A stretch of DNA of 64,000 nucleotides from Rhizophagus irregularis (GCF_026210795.1 NC_089446.1:3191001-3255000), one strand, 5' to 3'. Shown: positions 1 to 11,969, counted from the first letter of the stretch. A program made the numbers and translations. Notes: a model not told the origin generated them from the letters alone.

Positions 1-212
1 GTATATGTGTTTCTATTATAACTCATTGCTTCTAATATTACTTTTTGAAAAATTTTCCAAAATCTTTTAAACCAATCTCCTATTTCTATTTCATCAATAC
101 TATACCATTTTAAACATGAAGGATCTACTTGATATTCTTCTTTCAATTCATTATGTTTCTCTATTTCATATCTTCTTTTAATCTCTTCTAATTCATCATA
201 TATATCAGACAT
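1..212 (-). CDS. Partial ORF, 5' end only; possible first ORF of an LTR retrotransposon
   Basis: An ATG at 210-212 opens a frame that runs off the left edge for about 70 codons without a stop. It begins MSDIYDELEEIKRRYEIEK and continues with a charged helical stretch, then a Trp/Phe-rich segment (GDWFKRFWKIFQK). I recognise no domain. It lies on the same strand as the LTR-like block at 2021-2624 and would be its first ORF (gag-like) if that interpretation holds, although the leader would be unusually long. Two TATAAATA motifs lie upstream on the minus strand at about 443-453 and 499-506, so it may have its own promoter. Coding status rests on the open frame and the composition. Confidence 0.4.
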   Translation of the reverse strand, partial: MSDIYDELEEIKRRYEIEKHNELKEEYQVDPSCLKWYSIDEIEIGDWFKRFWKIFQKVILEAMSYNRNTY

Positions 213-2016
213 TTTTATTTATTTAAACATTTCATAATTTCACTTTTATTTATATTTTATAAAATTTATCATTACTATTTTATCTTTTACTTCTTTAAAA
301 TACAATTTAAATTCTAATATTTTCAAAGTTCCAGCTTTGATTCTATAATTTCTCTATACATTCTATAATATAATCTATAATCGCGATTTTATTTATAAAC
401 TTCCTATATCTTGCGCAAATAAACTGTGATCAAGGCTAGGGATTATTTATAACTGGGGCCGCCCAGTGTCAGACTAATATGATCACCAACAAAGGCTTAT
501 TTATACTGGGTCCTTCCAGTTCTATACACAAAATTAAACTTTTTAATAACTTTTAATCTTTTTCTTATATTAACTTCCAAAATATTTATTTCAAATCTTT
601 TTCATATTATTTTATTTCTCGCATTTCATTTTATAATTCATTAATATTTTCTTATTATAATTGGATAGCCACGGATTTTTAAGCGATCAACGTACTAAAA
701 TTTCTGTTGACAAACGCCCCTGGTGACATGACTATTTCTTTACTATTCTCTTATTCTTTTATTTTCTTTCTTTATTCTCTCAACATGTGTTCTGTGTTAC
801 TTCAAAAATTATAAATACACCCCCTTTTTCTTTTAAATTTCAATTTTTCGCATTTTATTTTTATTCTATCGCATCAAGGTATGTATTATTTTATTGTTTT
901 CATCACTTTACTGCACTTTGTGTAACCTATTTTTTTTTTATAATTCATATGATTTGTACTACTCACGTGACTTTTTACATAATATTCTTATGTAATCTCC
1001 TCAGCTCTGTGGAGGTCTATATTTATTTTACTGTGCCTCATCACGTGACTTATACTTTCTCTTATTTCTTCTATTATTTTCTTATTCATTTATATATTTT
1101 TTATTAATCAGTCGTCCCTGCCCAAGGGACAACTATATATTTCTTTTTATTTTTATATTACATCATCATTACATCATTTATTTCATATAATTTATTATTA
1201 TCTTTTACAATCTTTCATATTATTCTTTTATTGTAATAAAATTATTTTTCATATATCACATAACAACATTTCGATATTTCTTATATTTACAATATCATTT
1301 AATTTTCTCTTTCACTTAGTAACCTATACCGGGCTTGCCTTTACCTTCTTTATAGAAGTATAGTAGTTTACGGGTTTGTCACTAATAACTTTTCTTTTCT
1401 TATAATACTTTTCAAATTTTTCAATCATTTATTAACTTCTTATTATTCACAAAATTCATTCTCATTATAAATTTTTATTTTCATTCAATTTTTAAATCTT
1501 TTCATTATTATCTTGAATATTTCATTCATCCTTTCGATATATACTTTTTCAATATATCGTATATTTTCATTTCTCATATATTCCGTAATATTCCTTTTTC
1601 ATAATATTACTTTCTTTTATTTCTCGTATATCATTTAATAATATTTTAATTTTTCTTATATATTTTCTTTTACTATATCCTTTTTCATATATAGTAACAC
1701 TTTTCTCATATTTCAGATAAGTCTTCCTTATCTATTATTTCTTTGATGATTTCTCATATTATCTATTACTTCTTTGATGATTTTTCATATCATCTATTAC
1801 TTCTTTGATGATTTCTCATATCATCTATTACTTCGATGATTTCTTATATCATCTATTACTTTTCTTTGATGATTTCTCATATCATCCTTCCTTTCTTATA
1901 TTTCACAAATTTTCTTTCATCATTTTCATTTTTTTTTTTTTATAATTTTCTTTTATTTCTCATTTAGATTTTGTATGAAGACAACAATCTTTTATTTTCT
2001 CGCGAGCATGCACCAA
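213..2016. other. T-rich non-coding leader
   Basis: No credible gene on either strand; the plus-strand open frame at 787-1107 is low-complexity Phe/Tyr. It holds two similar GC-richer blocks at about 429-470 and 481-520, each with TATTTATA next to CCCAGT or CCAGT, and a tandem repeat at 1722-1895. If the LTR reading is right, this is the untranslated leader of that element. Confidence 0.4.
1722..1895. repeat. Tandem repeat, unit about 36 bp, about 5 copies
   Basis: The core TCTTTGATGATTTCTCATAT followed by CATCTATTACT is repeated about five times with small changes, such as one unit lacking CTTT. It lies in the T-rich leader and no coding is apparent. Confidence 0.75.
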
Positions 2017-2020
2017 AAAT

Positions 2021-2624
2021 GTGACACACCGCCCATAGGATATTAAAATAAAATATCGTATGTTGCCACCGACGTGTTGAGTTCGAATAATATCTGTGCT
2101 TGGTTTTTAAAATAAAATTTAGTTACAAAAATTACAAAACATAATTTCTTACTAAAAATTAATTTTGCGATAGTTTCCCCAAAATTATAAATATTTATTA
2201 GGTCATTACAAATGACACCTCTTTTTCATCATAAGAAAAAGGTTAAAAGAATGTGTTAGTTTTTTATTAAAGGACAAAATAATTTTTTTTTCAAAAATTG
2301 AACTCCTGAATTTCCTATCAAAATCCACTTGTATTTATACATTTTTAAGAAAAATATTTCTAATATTTCTAATATTTCTAATAAAATTTGAAGATCTATT
2401 ATCATGTGACTATCTCGTTACACTAAACTAAACTATAAATATAATTTTATTGGCTAATTATTTATCCATCGGCTAAATATTTATCCGTCACTTACTGCGC
2501 CATGTGACTTGTCACGTGACTTTTGTATTCCCAACTATTTCTTCTTGTATAACCATATCATGTGACCTACTGCGCCACAGGATTTACTGCGTCATTTATT
2601 TATTATATTTTCAGTTATTACAGG
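2021..2624 (-). mobile_element. Probable LTR of an LTR retrotransposon (minus orientation)
   Basis: Read on the minus strand the block starts TGTAATAACTG and ends GGTGTGTCACA, i.e. TGT...ACA ends. Just beyond the end comes TGGTGCATGCTCGCGAG, which begins TGG like a tRNA primer-binding site. A TATAAATA box is at 2332-2339 on the minus strand. The upstream part (2399-2580) has several CACGTGAC or CATGTGAC sites that could be U3 enhancer sites. The second LTR is outside the window, so the boundaries and the target duplication cannot be checked. The 5' boundary near 2624 is the weakest part of the call. Confidence 0.35.
2332..2339 (-). promoter_or_regulatory. TATA box in the LTR-like block
   Basis: TATAAATA on the minus strand, followed by a region without other strong signals. 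The CACGTGAC/CATGTGAC cluster lies 60-250 bp upstream on the same strand. The role is inferred from position only. Confidence 0.3.
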
Positions 2625-2923
2625 GTTCTGCCTCTAAAAATGTAGTGATGTCAAATTCAATGCTTGATTTACTGATTGAATATGACCAGAAAAACTACTA
2701 ATAAAGGTCACCAGTTTTCTTGGTTCAAACCCATAATTAATTTTCAAAAAGATCACTATAAAAATAATTAATAAAAGTCATGTATTAGTTCGCAAGAATA
2801 AGAAAATTTGAGTAAAGATCTTTCCTTTTTCTGTTTTTGGAGTGAAAACATGTGAATAAATAGCCAATTGACCAATTATAAGATGTTTCGTATTTATAGG
2901 TGACCTTTACATATAGTTTTCCC

Positions 2924-3925
2924 TAAAGCTCCGCATGAGCCAGCTTTGAGCCGAGCCCAACAGTCTGGCTCGCCCACCAAAAAAAAAAATTCTGGCCTCA
3001 GCCCTGCAATTAAGAAACTGAAATGCCCATAAAAATTTTGGCTCAAGCTAAAGTGAGCTGAGCCAAGCCATGATTTTCATGGCTCGAGCCAAGTCAGGCT
3101 CGAGCTTTATCTTCAGAAAAACGTTTCGCAACGTTTTTTATTGTTAATTAAAAAACGGTACGAAACGTTTTTTCTAAAATAATATAGTGAAAAAAAGCGT
3201 TTTTTGCAACGTTTTTTACTGAAAATTAAAAAAACGTTGTGAAATATTTTTTTCCAATATAATATAGTGAAAAAAACGTTTTCGCAACGTTTTTTTATTA
3301 AAGAACTTAAAAAAACGTTGCGAAACGTTTTTTCTAATATAATATAGTAAAAAAAACGTTTTCACAACGTTTTTTATTAAAGAACTTAAAAAAATGTTGC
3401 GAAACATTTTTTTCTAATATTAGATAGTGAAAAAAATGTTTTCACAACGTTTTTTTACTAAGAATTTAAAAAAACGTTGCAAAATGTTTTTTTCTAAAAT
3501 AATATAGTGAAAAAAACGTTTTCACAACGTTTTTTACTAAAGAATTAAAAAAAACGTTGCGAAATATTTTTTTCCAATATAATATAGTGAAAAAAATGTT
3601 TTCGCAACGTTTTTTTATTAAAGAATTAAAAAAAATGTTGCGAAACGTTTTTTTAATATAATATTATACAAAAAACGTTTTCGCAATGTTTTTTGTATGA
3701 TAACTCAAGCCAGCTCGAGCTTTTTAAGCCGAGCCTATTACTGGCTTGAGCTTTTTGAGCCGAGCCTATTACTGGCTTGAGCTTTTTGAATCGAGCCTAT
3801 CACCGGCTCAAGCTCATTTCAAACTGGCTCGCGAGCCACTAAGCCAATTTAATCGTGGCTCAGCTCGACTCAGATTGAAAAGCTCGAGCCAGCTCGTGAG
3901 CCGGTTCAGCTCATGCGGAGCTTTA
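2924..3925. mobile_element. hAT-like non-autonomous element with 8-bp TSD
   Basis: Perfect 17-bp terminal inverted repeats: TAAAGCTCCGCATGAGC at the left and its complement ending at 3925. They are flanked by an 8-bp direct repeat GTTTTCCC (2916-2923 and 3926-3933). An 8-bp duplication and YARNG-type ends fit the hAT superfamily. Subterminal GC-rich GAGCC/GCTCGAGCC motifs lie on both sides and an 80-bp palindromic satellite fills the centre. No transposase reading frame is present, so it must depend on an enzyme made elsewhere. The intact ends suggest a fairly recent insertion. Confidence 0.88.
3181..3660. repeat. 80-bp tandem satellite of alternating hairpins
   Basis: The motif AATATAGTG/A recurs at 3181, 3261, 3341, 3421, 3501 and 3581, an exact 80-bp period. 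Each unit carries AAACGTTTTCGCAACGTTTT and its near complement AAAACGTTGCGAAACGTTTT, so each unit can fold into two alternative stems (with the adjacent or with the preceding half). Partial units extend on both sides (3120-3690). Confidence 0.9.
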
Positions 3926-3929
3926 GTTT

Positions 3930-4469
3930 TCCCAGTCCTGGTTAAATACTATTTGGCGACTTATGAAACACGCACTTGAGTTTCGAAAGCCATTCGAAAA
4001 AGGCCACGAGAATTCAAGGATCATTTCTGTCAAAATGAAACAGTTCGGTAGATGCAAAATCAGTTCAGAGACATTTGAGTCAAATATGTCAGCCTATCAC
4101 GTAAAGAACTCGTATATTTTAGCCAAATTTATAACACAAGATGGTAGTGTTAATTGTTATCCCAAATAAGTTCAATTCTTTTTTTTCTACAAGGTTGACT
4201 TACTGGATGGAGAATTGAAACATAATTTGGCATTCATTCGATAGTATTAATCAGTGAATTCTTGTTATTATTTTAGTATTAAAGACGATAAAATTTGCAA
4301 TGTCGAACTTTGGGGTACTGAATTTTACCCTGAAGATTGAGATTGCATAATTCTAGTGCATAATATTCTCAGTAGATTTGTGCCAATAAAATATAAAATT
4401 TCAGATAGAAAAAATGTAAGAGAATATTTGGCCATAAATCCTGTTAATAGAAAATTTAATATTCATTAA
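3930..4469 (+). pseudogene. Decayed C-terminal fragment of a transposon-encoded protein
   Basis: The frame from about 3936 (SWLNTIWRLMKHALEFRKP...) through QFGRCKISSETFE, ILAKFITQDGSVNCYP, ELWGTEFYPED, ISDRKNVREYLAINPVNRKF resembles the C-terminal part of a repeated protein family that I associate with large DDE transposons of Rhizophagus-type genomes. That family assignment is from memory and not verified. The frame is broken by TAA after YPK (4167), TAG and TAA after FIR, and TGA at ...PED*DC. Three of these are explained by single G-to-A or C-to-T changes in Trp or Gln codons. The hAT-like element at 2924-3925 lies immediately upstream, so the N-terminal part is missing. Not functional. 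Confidence 0.6.
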
Positions 4470-7400
4470 AAATAATAATAATAAATTTTCATTTTTATTA
4501 GTCGAAATTTGACAGAGGTTGTTGCTTTTTATTGGATTTTGCATAAATTCTTTTTTTTTTGAGTTTTATATAAGTGTCACTTGTTTATAATAAATTTTGA
4601 AAACTAAGTTTTATATAATGATCAGAATTTCAGAAAATCAGAACATCAGAAGAACTTTGGAAGAACTTTGGAAAAGAACTTCAGAAATTATGTAAGTCAA
4701 AATTAAGCCAAAATTAAATTCAGATGAATTTTGGCTGAAATTTATTCTGAAACTTAACCGAAAGTCACATGTCTGAAATTTCTTATTTCAACTAGTGTAT
4801 ATATATAATATATTGTATAATTAATATATTGTATAATGTATATAATTAATCCAATACAATATTATATAGTTATCTGATGGAAAAGAGTGAATAACATTAT
4901 TTTCCATCAGATAAATTTTATATTCTATGATCATATTTATCAATAGTCTAAATAGTCTAATTTTTATCATCTTTTTTTCTTTCTTTTGTTACCATTTTTT
5001 TTCTTATTATTATTTTCTTACAAATTTATAATGAAAGTCAAAAAGCAACTCCTTAATAAAAATAAATTTACATTAAATAAAGCAAATATATTATATATTT
5101 AATTATTGTTTTTAAGGAGAGTAATTTTACATTTAATATATTTTGATGATTGCATCCTACTGGGTGGATATAGCTTATAATAATTTGTTTATATGATATA
5201 TAAACTACATATCAATAAAGCATATATAAATCATTAAAAAAAAAAAAAAAAATTTACATTTAATAACTGTACTTTTAATTTTCCATATTAATTAGCTTAT
5301 ATAATTGATAATGTACAGTATATAGATATATTTTATTGTGTGTATAATTAATAATAAAATAAATTTCATAGTATTTGATATTGCATATAAAATACTATCA
5401 GATAACTATAAAATTTTACTATACATGATCCTATGGAATATCAGATATAACCTATTATTATAATTCAAATTCTTGTTATTAAGCTTAAAAAAATAACTAT
5501 AGATATTAAAAGTTGGTAAGTACTAAAAATTTCTATTAAAAAAAGAAAGACTTTAAAGATCACAACCAATTAATAGCAGATAGTATCATTTGTTATTTCA
5601 ATAACTATCTGCTATGATAACAAGAAAGTTTTTTGACAGTAAAACTGGAATTAAACAATTAATGATAGTTTTAACAATAACAACTACTTTTGAATCATAA
5701 AAAAAAAAATCATTTTAGGCAAATATCTTCATTATATAGCCACTAAGTTAGATTATGTTTAATCAAGTTTAAATTTCAAGTTCAAATCAAGTTTTGGGAT
5801 CAATTTTGTCTATTGTTGTGTTGTGTTTCATTCTATTCTCTAATTTAGGACAAATTTCTAAATAGAAATTTCCTCGGTAACTTATATAATTATTGTTTTC
5901 AATATTATTAACCACATAAATACAATAAAAGAATTGGGATTGACCATAATATCTTCATTATATTGGATTATTCCAATGTATTACATTCTGTTTTACATTC
6001 TGATAAATTTTCTTTCACGCGTTTTTCCGGTTACCAAGTTTTAACAAAACGAATTAAGCATTTTAAAAATTTTTAATTAATGATAACTTTAGATGTAATA
6101 AAATTAATTTAATATAAACATAAAGTATGATTTCACGTTAGGTAATCTTGAGATACTTTATATAATAACAATTAAAGTATCGCAAACTATACCGTAAATA
6201 TAATAATCATGATCATGTTTAGGATAAAAAAAATGTTGAAATCAAGAGTCTTTTTTTTATGACGACTTTTTTTTTTTTCTCACTCAAAAAATCTTGGCAT
6301 TTCCTTTAATATTATCAATCTACAATCTATTTGATCTTTTTATTTTTTTTAAAAAAAAAACGCATTGATGATTATTTTGACATTTATTTCCAAAAATAAG
6401 GATTAACAAAATATTAAAATTTTTTTTTTAAGCATAAAACCTGTATTTTGTTGAAAATTCTTAGAATTTTAGAATCATGTAGATCATTTATTAAATCAGG
6501 TGTTAGGAGATAACTGTAAATATTTATTCCTTATCGTATTACAATTTAAATTTCCTTTGCATATTATTTAAATGTATGTATTTTTTAAATTATACGATTA
6601 ACTTATTATTATTATTATTTCTGATCGGAATTTAGAATTTTCTGATAAAAAAAAATAAAATAAAAATAAAATAAAAATTTTTTTTTTCTTTAAAAAAAAA
6701 AAAAAAAAGATAACATTTAAAAAAGATGACAATAATAAAATAATAACCTTTTTTGTTAAAAACCGAAAAAAAAAAAATTTTTTTTTTTTTTAGTTTCAAT
6801 ATTATTATTAATATTAGGAATAAAGATAGATTAAAAAAAAAAAATTTCATTTTTTTTCTTGATTTAATACTAGTTTTTTTTTTCGAATCGTAATCATAAT
6901 TTCCATTTTTATCAAAAAAAAAAACTTGTATAAATAATAGTTTGTATGTAACTTAAAAAGGGGTAAAATATAATTTGAAGAAAAATAGACCAATTAAAAA
7001 AAATGATTTTTTTGAATCGGGTGCATCCGTCGGGTTCACCCCTAAAGAAAAAGATATCTTTTTTTTATCTATAAGGAATATAAGAAAAAAATAAAAAATT
7101 TGTAATTGTTGATCTATTTTATTTTGCTAATTGAAAGTTACGCACACGATCAAACAAACATTTTAAACAACAATAAACGTCAAACGCCTATTGAAAAACG
7201 CCTTTAACGTCAAATACCGGTGCAGACGCCATTTGATGCCAAATATTATTCCGAATTAAATAGTAATTCCGTGATTTTTTTTTTATTTTAAAAAAAAATT
7301 ATCATTTTGTTATTTTTTTTTTTATTGAAAAAATAAAAAAAACTTTGTACAAAGAAAAAAAAAGAAAAAAAAAGGAAACCGTTAAACAAAGGAAAAATAA

Positions 7401-7604
7401 AATTGAATATATTACAAGAAAAATTGTTAATGTGACAAAATTTCACAATTTTCACGCAACTGTAACGAATAATTACCGTGGCGTAACAATTTCACCATGT
7501 AATAAATAATTTTTATTATTAAATGGTACTACCCTTTATATACCAAACGCTCCCTAGTAACTAAAACCTTAAATTAAGATTGCTACGCCCACTTTATATG
7601 TACA
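4470..7604. other. Intergenic AT-rich DNA
   Basis: No gene supported. It contains long A/T homopolymers (6640-6850 and 7270-7370), a 15-bp perfect inverted repeat at 4870-4914 and a 12-bp one near 5566-5612 (ATAGCAGATAGT / ACTATCTGCTAT). A short GC-richer patch lies at 7016-7048. Confidence 0.6.
4870..4914. repeat. Perfect hairpin, 15-bp arms
   Basis: TTATCTGATGGAAAA at 4870-4884 and TTTTCCATCAGATAA at 4900-4914, separated by a 15-nt loop. Probably the centre or end of a decayed foldback element; related ATCAGATAACTAT sequence occurs near 5395. Confidence 0.7.
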
Positions 7605-8391
7605 CTATAAGTTCATTTCTTTTTTAACAGTTAATAAAACGGTTAAATATTGTCTCGCATATTGTAAGGACATTGCGGGTGATTTATTATAAGCATTTCT
7701 TTCTTGTTTGGATATTTTAGGTCTTTCTTGATCCAAACGAACATTTAATTCTTTTATTGGTTCTCTATTAAAAAAAAAAAGAAAAAAAAAATATATATAA
7801 AGATTACACAGATTGTTCTTTAAGTTCATGTAATGTACAAATTCGATCAACATAACAACGATATAGGATACTCTTTGTAGAAGAAAAATCGTGAGACATA
7901 CCTTGAATAGAACGGATCATCATAAGAAGTGAAACTTGTGTGACCAGACTTTGAATCTTTTTGTTTAATGGCATATTCTTCAGAATAACCATTTATCCAA
8001 CCATTACATTTTCTACCAACACGATATGCAGCAGTTGATTCAATCATTTTTTCCGTAACTGAGAGTTTTGATTTTGGTTGATGAGAATGACGTTCACTTG
8101 GATAATAATCTACATCTGATACCCATTCATTTCGTCTATTTGGACCCAACTGTGAAGGAATATCAGGACTATGTCTTTGTTTTATATTTTTTGTTCTTTT
8201 TTCTAAAATAAAATAAAATAGCGCAAAAAATAGCAAAAATAGCAAAAATAGCATATAAATAAATAAATTAGCATATATATAGCATATATATAAATAAAAT
8301 AAAAAAGTGATAATATTATAAAACTTACCATTACGTTTTGTAGAGTATTCTGAAGGAGGTAATACTGGAATACTTTTTTTATTTTTATTTG

Positions 8392-8425
<34 letters not shown>

Positions 8426-8857
8426 TTTACCAGAGAATGAAAAGTCAAATGATGATAATATTGTATCTAATTTACTTTTAGAATTTGACTTATTATTATT
8501 TGATTTATTACGATAACTTGGTATTGAAGGAATTTCTTTTGAAGAAGATAAACGAAATTCTTCAAAATGATGACGAGAATTTAATCTATGATCCAACATG
8601 TTTACTTCTTTTTCAGGTTTAAATTTTTTTCCACTTAAAGATTTAATTAATTCTTGACGACACTTTGCTATAAAACCACCAATTACAGTAATAACGAACC
8701 AACCAGTAAAATTTACAGTGAAAATTATTCCACAAAAAGTTGATAAAGCACAAAAAGTTATAAAAGAGATAATTAATACAGAAATATCGTACTTATTATC
8801 TTTCTTTGAAAAATATGATGAAAAAATGGAGGAAGAAGTTGATATGAAAGAAGACAT
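7605..8857 (-). CDS. Membrane-anchored protein of unrecognised family, paralogue of 57716-58771
   Basis: Three exons: 8857-8329, 8202-7902 and 7764-7605, giving 329 residues. Introns of 126 and 137 bp have GTAAGT and GTATGT donors and TTTTAG and TTAATAG acceptors, in phases 1 and 2. The start is the first ATG (MSSFISTSSS). Residues about 25-65 form two hydrophobic segments (IISFITFCALSTFCGIIF, then GWFVITVIGGFIA) followed by a basic stretch, so membrane insertion with a long soluble tail is likely. An Asn10 run is encoded by an ATT/TTA microsatellite at about 8397-8426. Right after intron 1 comes the conserved block QRHSPDIPSQLG (185-196), W203, DYYPS (208-212) and RHS, then STAAYRV. The last exon has ERPKIS and KSPAMSLQYARQYL. 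These match the gene at 57716-58771 in order and spacing, with the first intron at the same place and phase. Function unknown; I do not recognise the family. Confidence 0.88.
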
Positions 8858-10908
8858 TGTTTGAAACAAAAAAAAAACAAAAGAGGTTTATATAATAATA
8901 ATAATAAAGTTTATTTAAGTAAGTAGTGTAATCGTAGGACAATTTTCGCGGCGCGCTTATTTTTCGCTGGATGAGGTAAGAGAAATTATTAATGATGCAG
9001 TTTGTAAATGAAAAAAGAAAATGAAAGAGTTTTTATCATTGTTGAAAGAAAAAAATAAATTTGGGTATAGTAAAGTTACACTTTTATAATAAAATCGAAT
9101 TGTGTTTCATGTGATTTTTAAAATAATAATATAACGGCAACACTCGGCAACAAAAATTTAAATTACGAATTATGCAAGCCACAATTATAATAAAGATGCT
9201 GATAAAATTCAGGTTTATGACCGCTTTTAACTGTGCCCATTTTGCGATACCATTCGTTTCACAGAATAAAATCTTCTTTAAAAATCAGGTTCTTTATTTA
9301 TTTTTTTTTAAAAAAAAAAAATTTTTTTTTATGAACAATGTTTTAATTACATTACTTTGTTCTAATTGAACCTATAATTGTTTATTGAGGTCACGGAATT
9401 TACAAATTTTCCTTCCGGTAATAAAATCAAGTTTTTAAAATATAATTTGACCATATAAATGAGAATTAACAAAATAGTTAATTTCCCACATAATCTTTCA
9501 TATTTTTCACACCAATTTCAATTTCAATTTCAATTTCTAATTTTAATAATTTTTTATTTATTTTATTTATTTATTTTATTTATTTTATCTATTTTATCTA
9601 TTTTATTTACTTTTATTTATTTTACATAGAGGGAAAATATATACACATAATATTCATATGTTTTGGCTCCCTAATTGTTTCAATTTTTTTTTTCCTGATA
9701 ACCAAAAAAGAAATAATCGCTATCTTTTTTTTATTTCCTTTCTTGAGATAATATCAAAAGATGGTTGGACCATTGAAAAGAAAACTATTTGATCCATCTA
9801 TTTTTATATTTAATGATCTAAAGCCAATTTGTTTACAGAATTTTTTCTTTTAATTCGAACAATGGAATTTTAATTAATAGAAAAAGATTTCATTATTTTT
9901 TTTTTTTAAAGAAAAAACAATTTTTTTTTAATGAAAATAAATATTTATCTATCTTTTATTTTCACAAGTGAATCAATTATATTAAGATATAAAAAGGTGA
10001 TACAATGTATTTTTTATATTTTTTTTGTTTTTACAAGGAAAAAAAAATGTCGGAAAAGGATTATCCAAATTTAGATGATTTACAACTTTTTTTTTTCATT
10101 AGTTTTTTTTTTCTTTGTAATCTTACCTATAAATGGATTTCATTTTCCGAATCATTTTTATGTCATTTCCTGTTCATATCTATTGTTTATGAATAATCAA
10201 AGGGTTTTTGAACAATCATAAAAATCTTTTTGAAATTCTGAAGGTCTGGTTTTCTTTAAACGTTCATATATGAACGCCTCTTTTCTAACGCGTGAGTTAG
10301 TGAGTTAGTGAGTTATGATGTTTAACCAAAAAAAAATCGAGATGACGTATTTATCACGTGTTACCTACATATTATATCTTAGTAATCTTTTTACCCCCTA
10401 AAATTTATGCTTTCTTTAGTGATGTATTTTTAGGATTTTTAGAGCATAATTTTGTTAGATAAAGTTCTTGCATTTTAGGGAAAAAAATGCATATATCCAT
10501 TATTTACAATAAGTTAAATTTTTTTTTTTTTTTTTTTTTTTTGTTTCATTCTTGCAGCATTGCAGATATTAATTTAAGAAATAACGTTATTAACTTTATT
10601 TTATTTTATTTTATTTTATTTCATTTTATTTTATTTTATTTTATTTTTTTTATTTACCACATTTTTTTTCCCACATTTTTTTTCAAATATTTATTACCAA
10701 TCATTTTTTTCAATTATAATTTAGAATTTCACAATAAGTTGATCAACAATGATGTTAGAATTAGTGTTGGTCTCCGTAAATAGTTGTAAATCCAAAAGGT
10801 CAAGTAAATCAGAATTACCATCTTTTAGCTAACCACAATAGTTGTAGTAGTATTTACAAGCCAATTTACAACTTATTACAATCGCTAAAGGTTGTAATAA
10901 TTCGATAT
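8858..10908. other. Intergenic; possible promoter of the minus-strand gene, then low complexity
   Basis: About 85 bp upstream of the start codon at 8857 is a GC island (TTCGCGGCGCGCTTATTTTT, near 8945). The rest is AT-rich with a TTTTA-type microsatellite at 9545-9620, a 16-bp palindrome CGTTCATATATGAACG at about 10260-10275, three GTGAGTTA units at 10293-10316, a run of 22 T at about 10520 and ATTTT repeats at 10595-10650. A short open frame at 10048 (MSEKDYPNLDDLQL) is too weak to call. Confidence 0.55.
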
Positions 10909-11107
10909 CCCTATAAAAAATTTTTATCCGAATATTTCCATTATTTCTCCGTGTCTTCCGTAAAAATTCCGTGAAAATGATACATTCACGGATATCCGTG
11001 TTATCGAGATGAAAATTTCCATAATTTAAGGCTATAAAATTCATTAAAATGATACATTCACGGAAAAAATATGGAAAGATAAAACACGGATCAGATTTTT
11101 TACAGTG
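10909..11107 (-). mobile_element. MITE family M1, copy 1 (CACTG/CCCT ends, 3-bp TSD)
   Basis: 199-bp element. On the minus strand it starts CACTGTAAAAAATCTGATCC and ends TTATCC...-type complement GGATAAAAATTTTTTATAGGG (11107 to 10909). It is flanked by TAT on both sides (10906-10908 and 11108-11110). The interior contains CACGGATATCCGTGAATG and matches copy 2 at 33094-33260 almost base for base. CAC/CCC-type ends with a 3-bp duplication fit CACTA-like (CMC) elements. It is non-autonomous. Confidence 0.75.
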
Positions 11108-11960
11108 TATCTAATAATCGTTACTTACGGGCAACCAACATAAAATATTTTGATCATACATTTAAAAATTATTCAGGATGTTTCAGGTTCAAAAAAAAAT
11201 TAATGTTCATGCTGTTTATGTTTTTTTTCGTTAACGCTACGCCACATATGTAAATTGTTAGAAATGAAACGTATTTTTGTTTAAAATTCTTAAAATTCAT
11301 AAAAAAATAATATAAATAAATATAAATATTTTTTATTAATAAGATTAATAATTTAAGTTACATATCACTCTTTTATGTTAAAAAAAAAATGTGTAATAAA
11401 ATATTACAATCTTTTGTCATTTTATATACTTTGTTACGCGTGACGCAATAAGATAAATCATTACCACACTTATTCACGCTTATTCGCGTATCAAAATGGT
11501 TAAAGCATATACCGCAGCGGAGTTAACTGATATAATCATGACAAAAATTGAAATGTCATAAGCATATTATTATATAGGCACAAAATTAATTGATAATCAA
11601 AGAAATCATTGATGAGAATTATTAAAATAAAGAATGTTATAAATCACTTATTTTTTTTAACCGAAAAAAATAAACAATAATATAAAAAGATCCTTTTTAT
11701 TGAAGGATGAAAGTTTATAGATCAAAATATAAAGACTTTATTAAATGTAAGATATCAATTATCAATAGCCATTAAATCTGACTGTCTAAGATTAGTTTAC
11801 AACTATAAGGTTTTGAAAATGGGATTCACTGCGGCAAGAATATTGTTTAGTATATAACAGTTTTAAAGACGTTTAAAATTTTTGCTCTATTATAAGTTAA
11901 ATTACTGATAATGTTACAAAGTGATCAATGTTTTTGTCAGTAGAAGGTCATAATGTTCAT
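11108..11960. other. Intergenic AT-rich DNA
   Basis: I see no gene, repeat array or conserved motif here on either strand. Confidence 0.5.
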
Positions 11961-11969
11961 ATAAGTTCG

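Noticed and set aside
787-1107. Open frame rich in Phe, Tyr and Ile on the plus strand
   Set aside because: Low-complexity T-rich DNA; no domain, and it lies in the probable leader of a minus-strand element.
1722-1895. Possible CRISPR-like array
   Set aside because: Repeats are directly adjacent without unique spacers; a simple tandem repeat in eukaryotic DNA.
2504-2701. Open frame crossing the LTR-like boundary
   Set aside because: First half is LTR-like sequence; the tail (SASKNVVMSNSMLDLLIEY) is too short to support as an exon.
7804-7992. Minus-strand frame overlapping exon 2 and intron 2
   Set aside because: A different frame over the well-supported gene at 7605-8857; it is a shadow.
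10005-10196. Possible small gene beginning MSEKDYPNLDDLQL
   Set aside because: Only about 14 plausible residues before homopolymer T; no supporting exon found.
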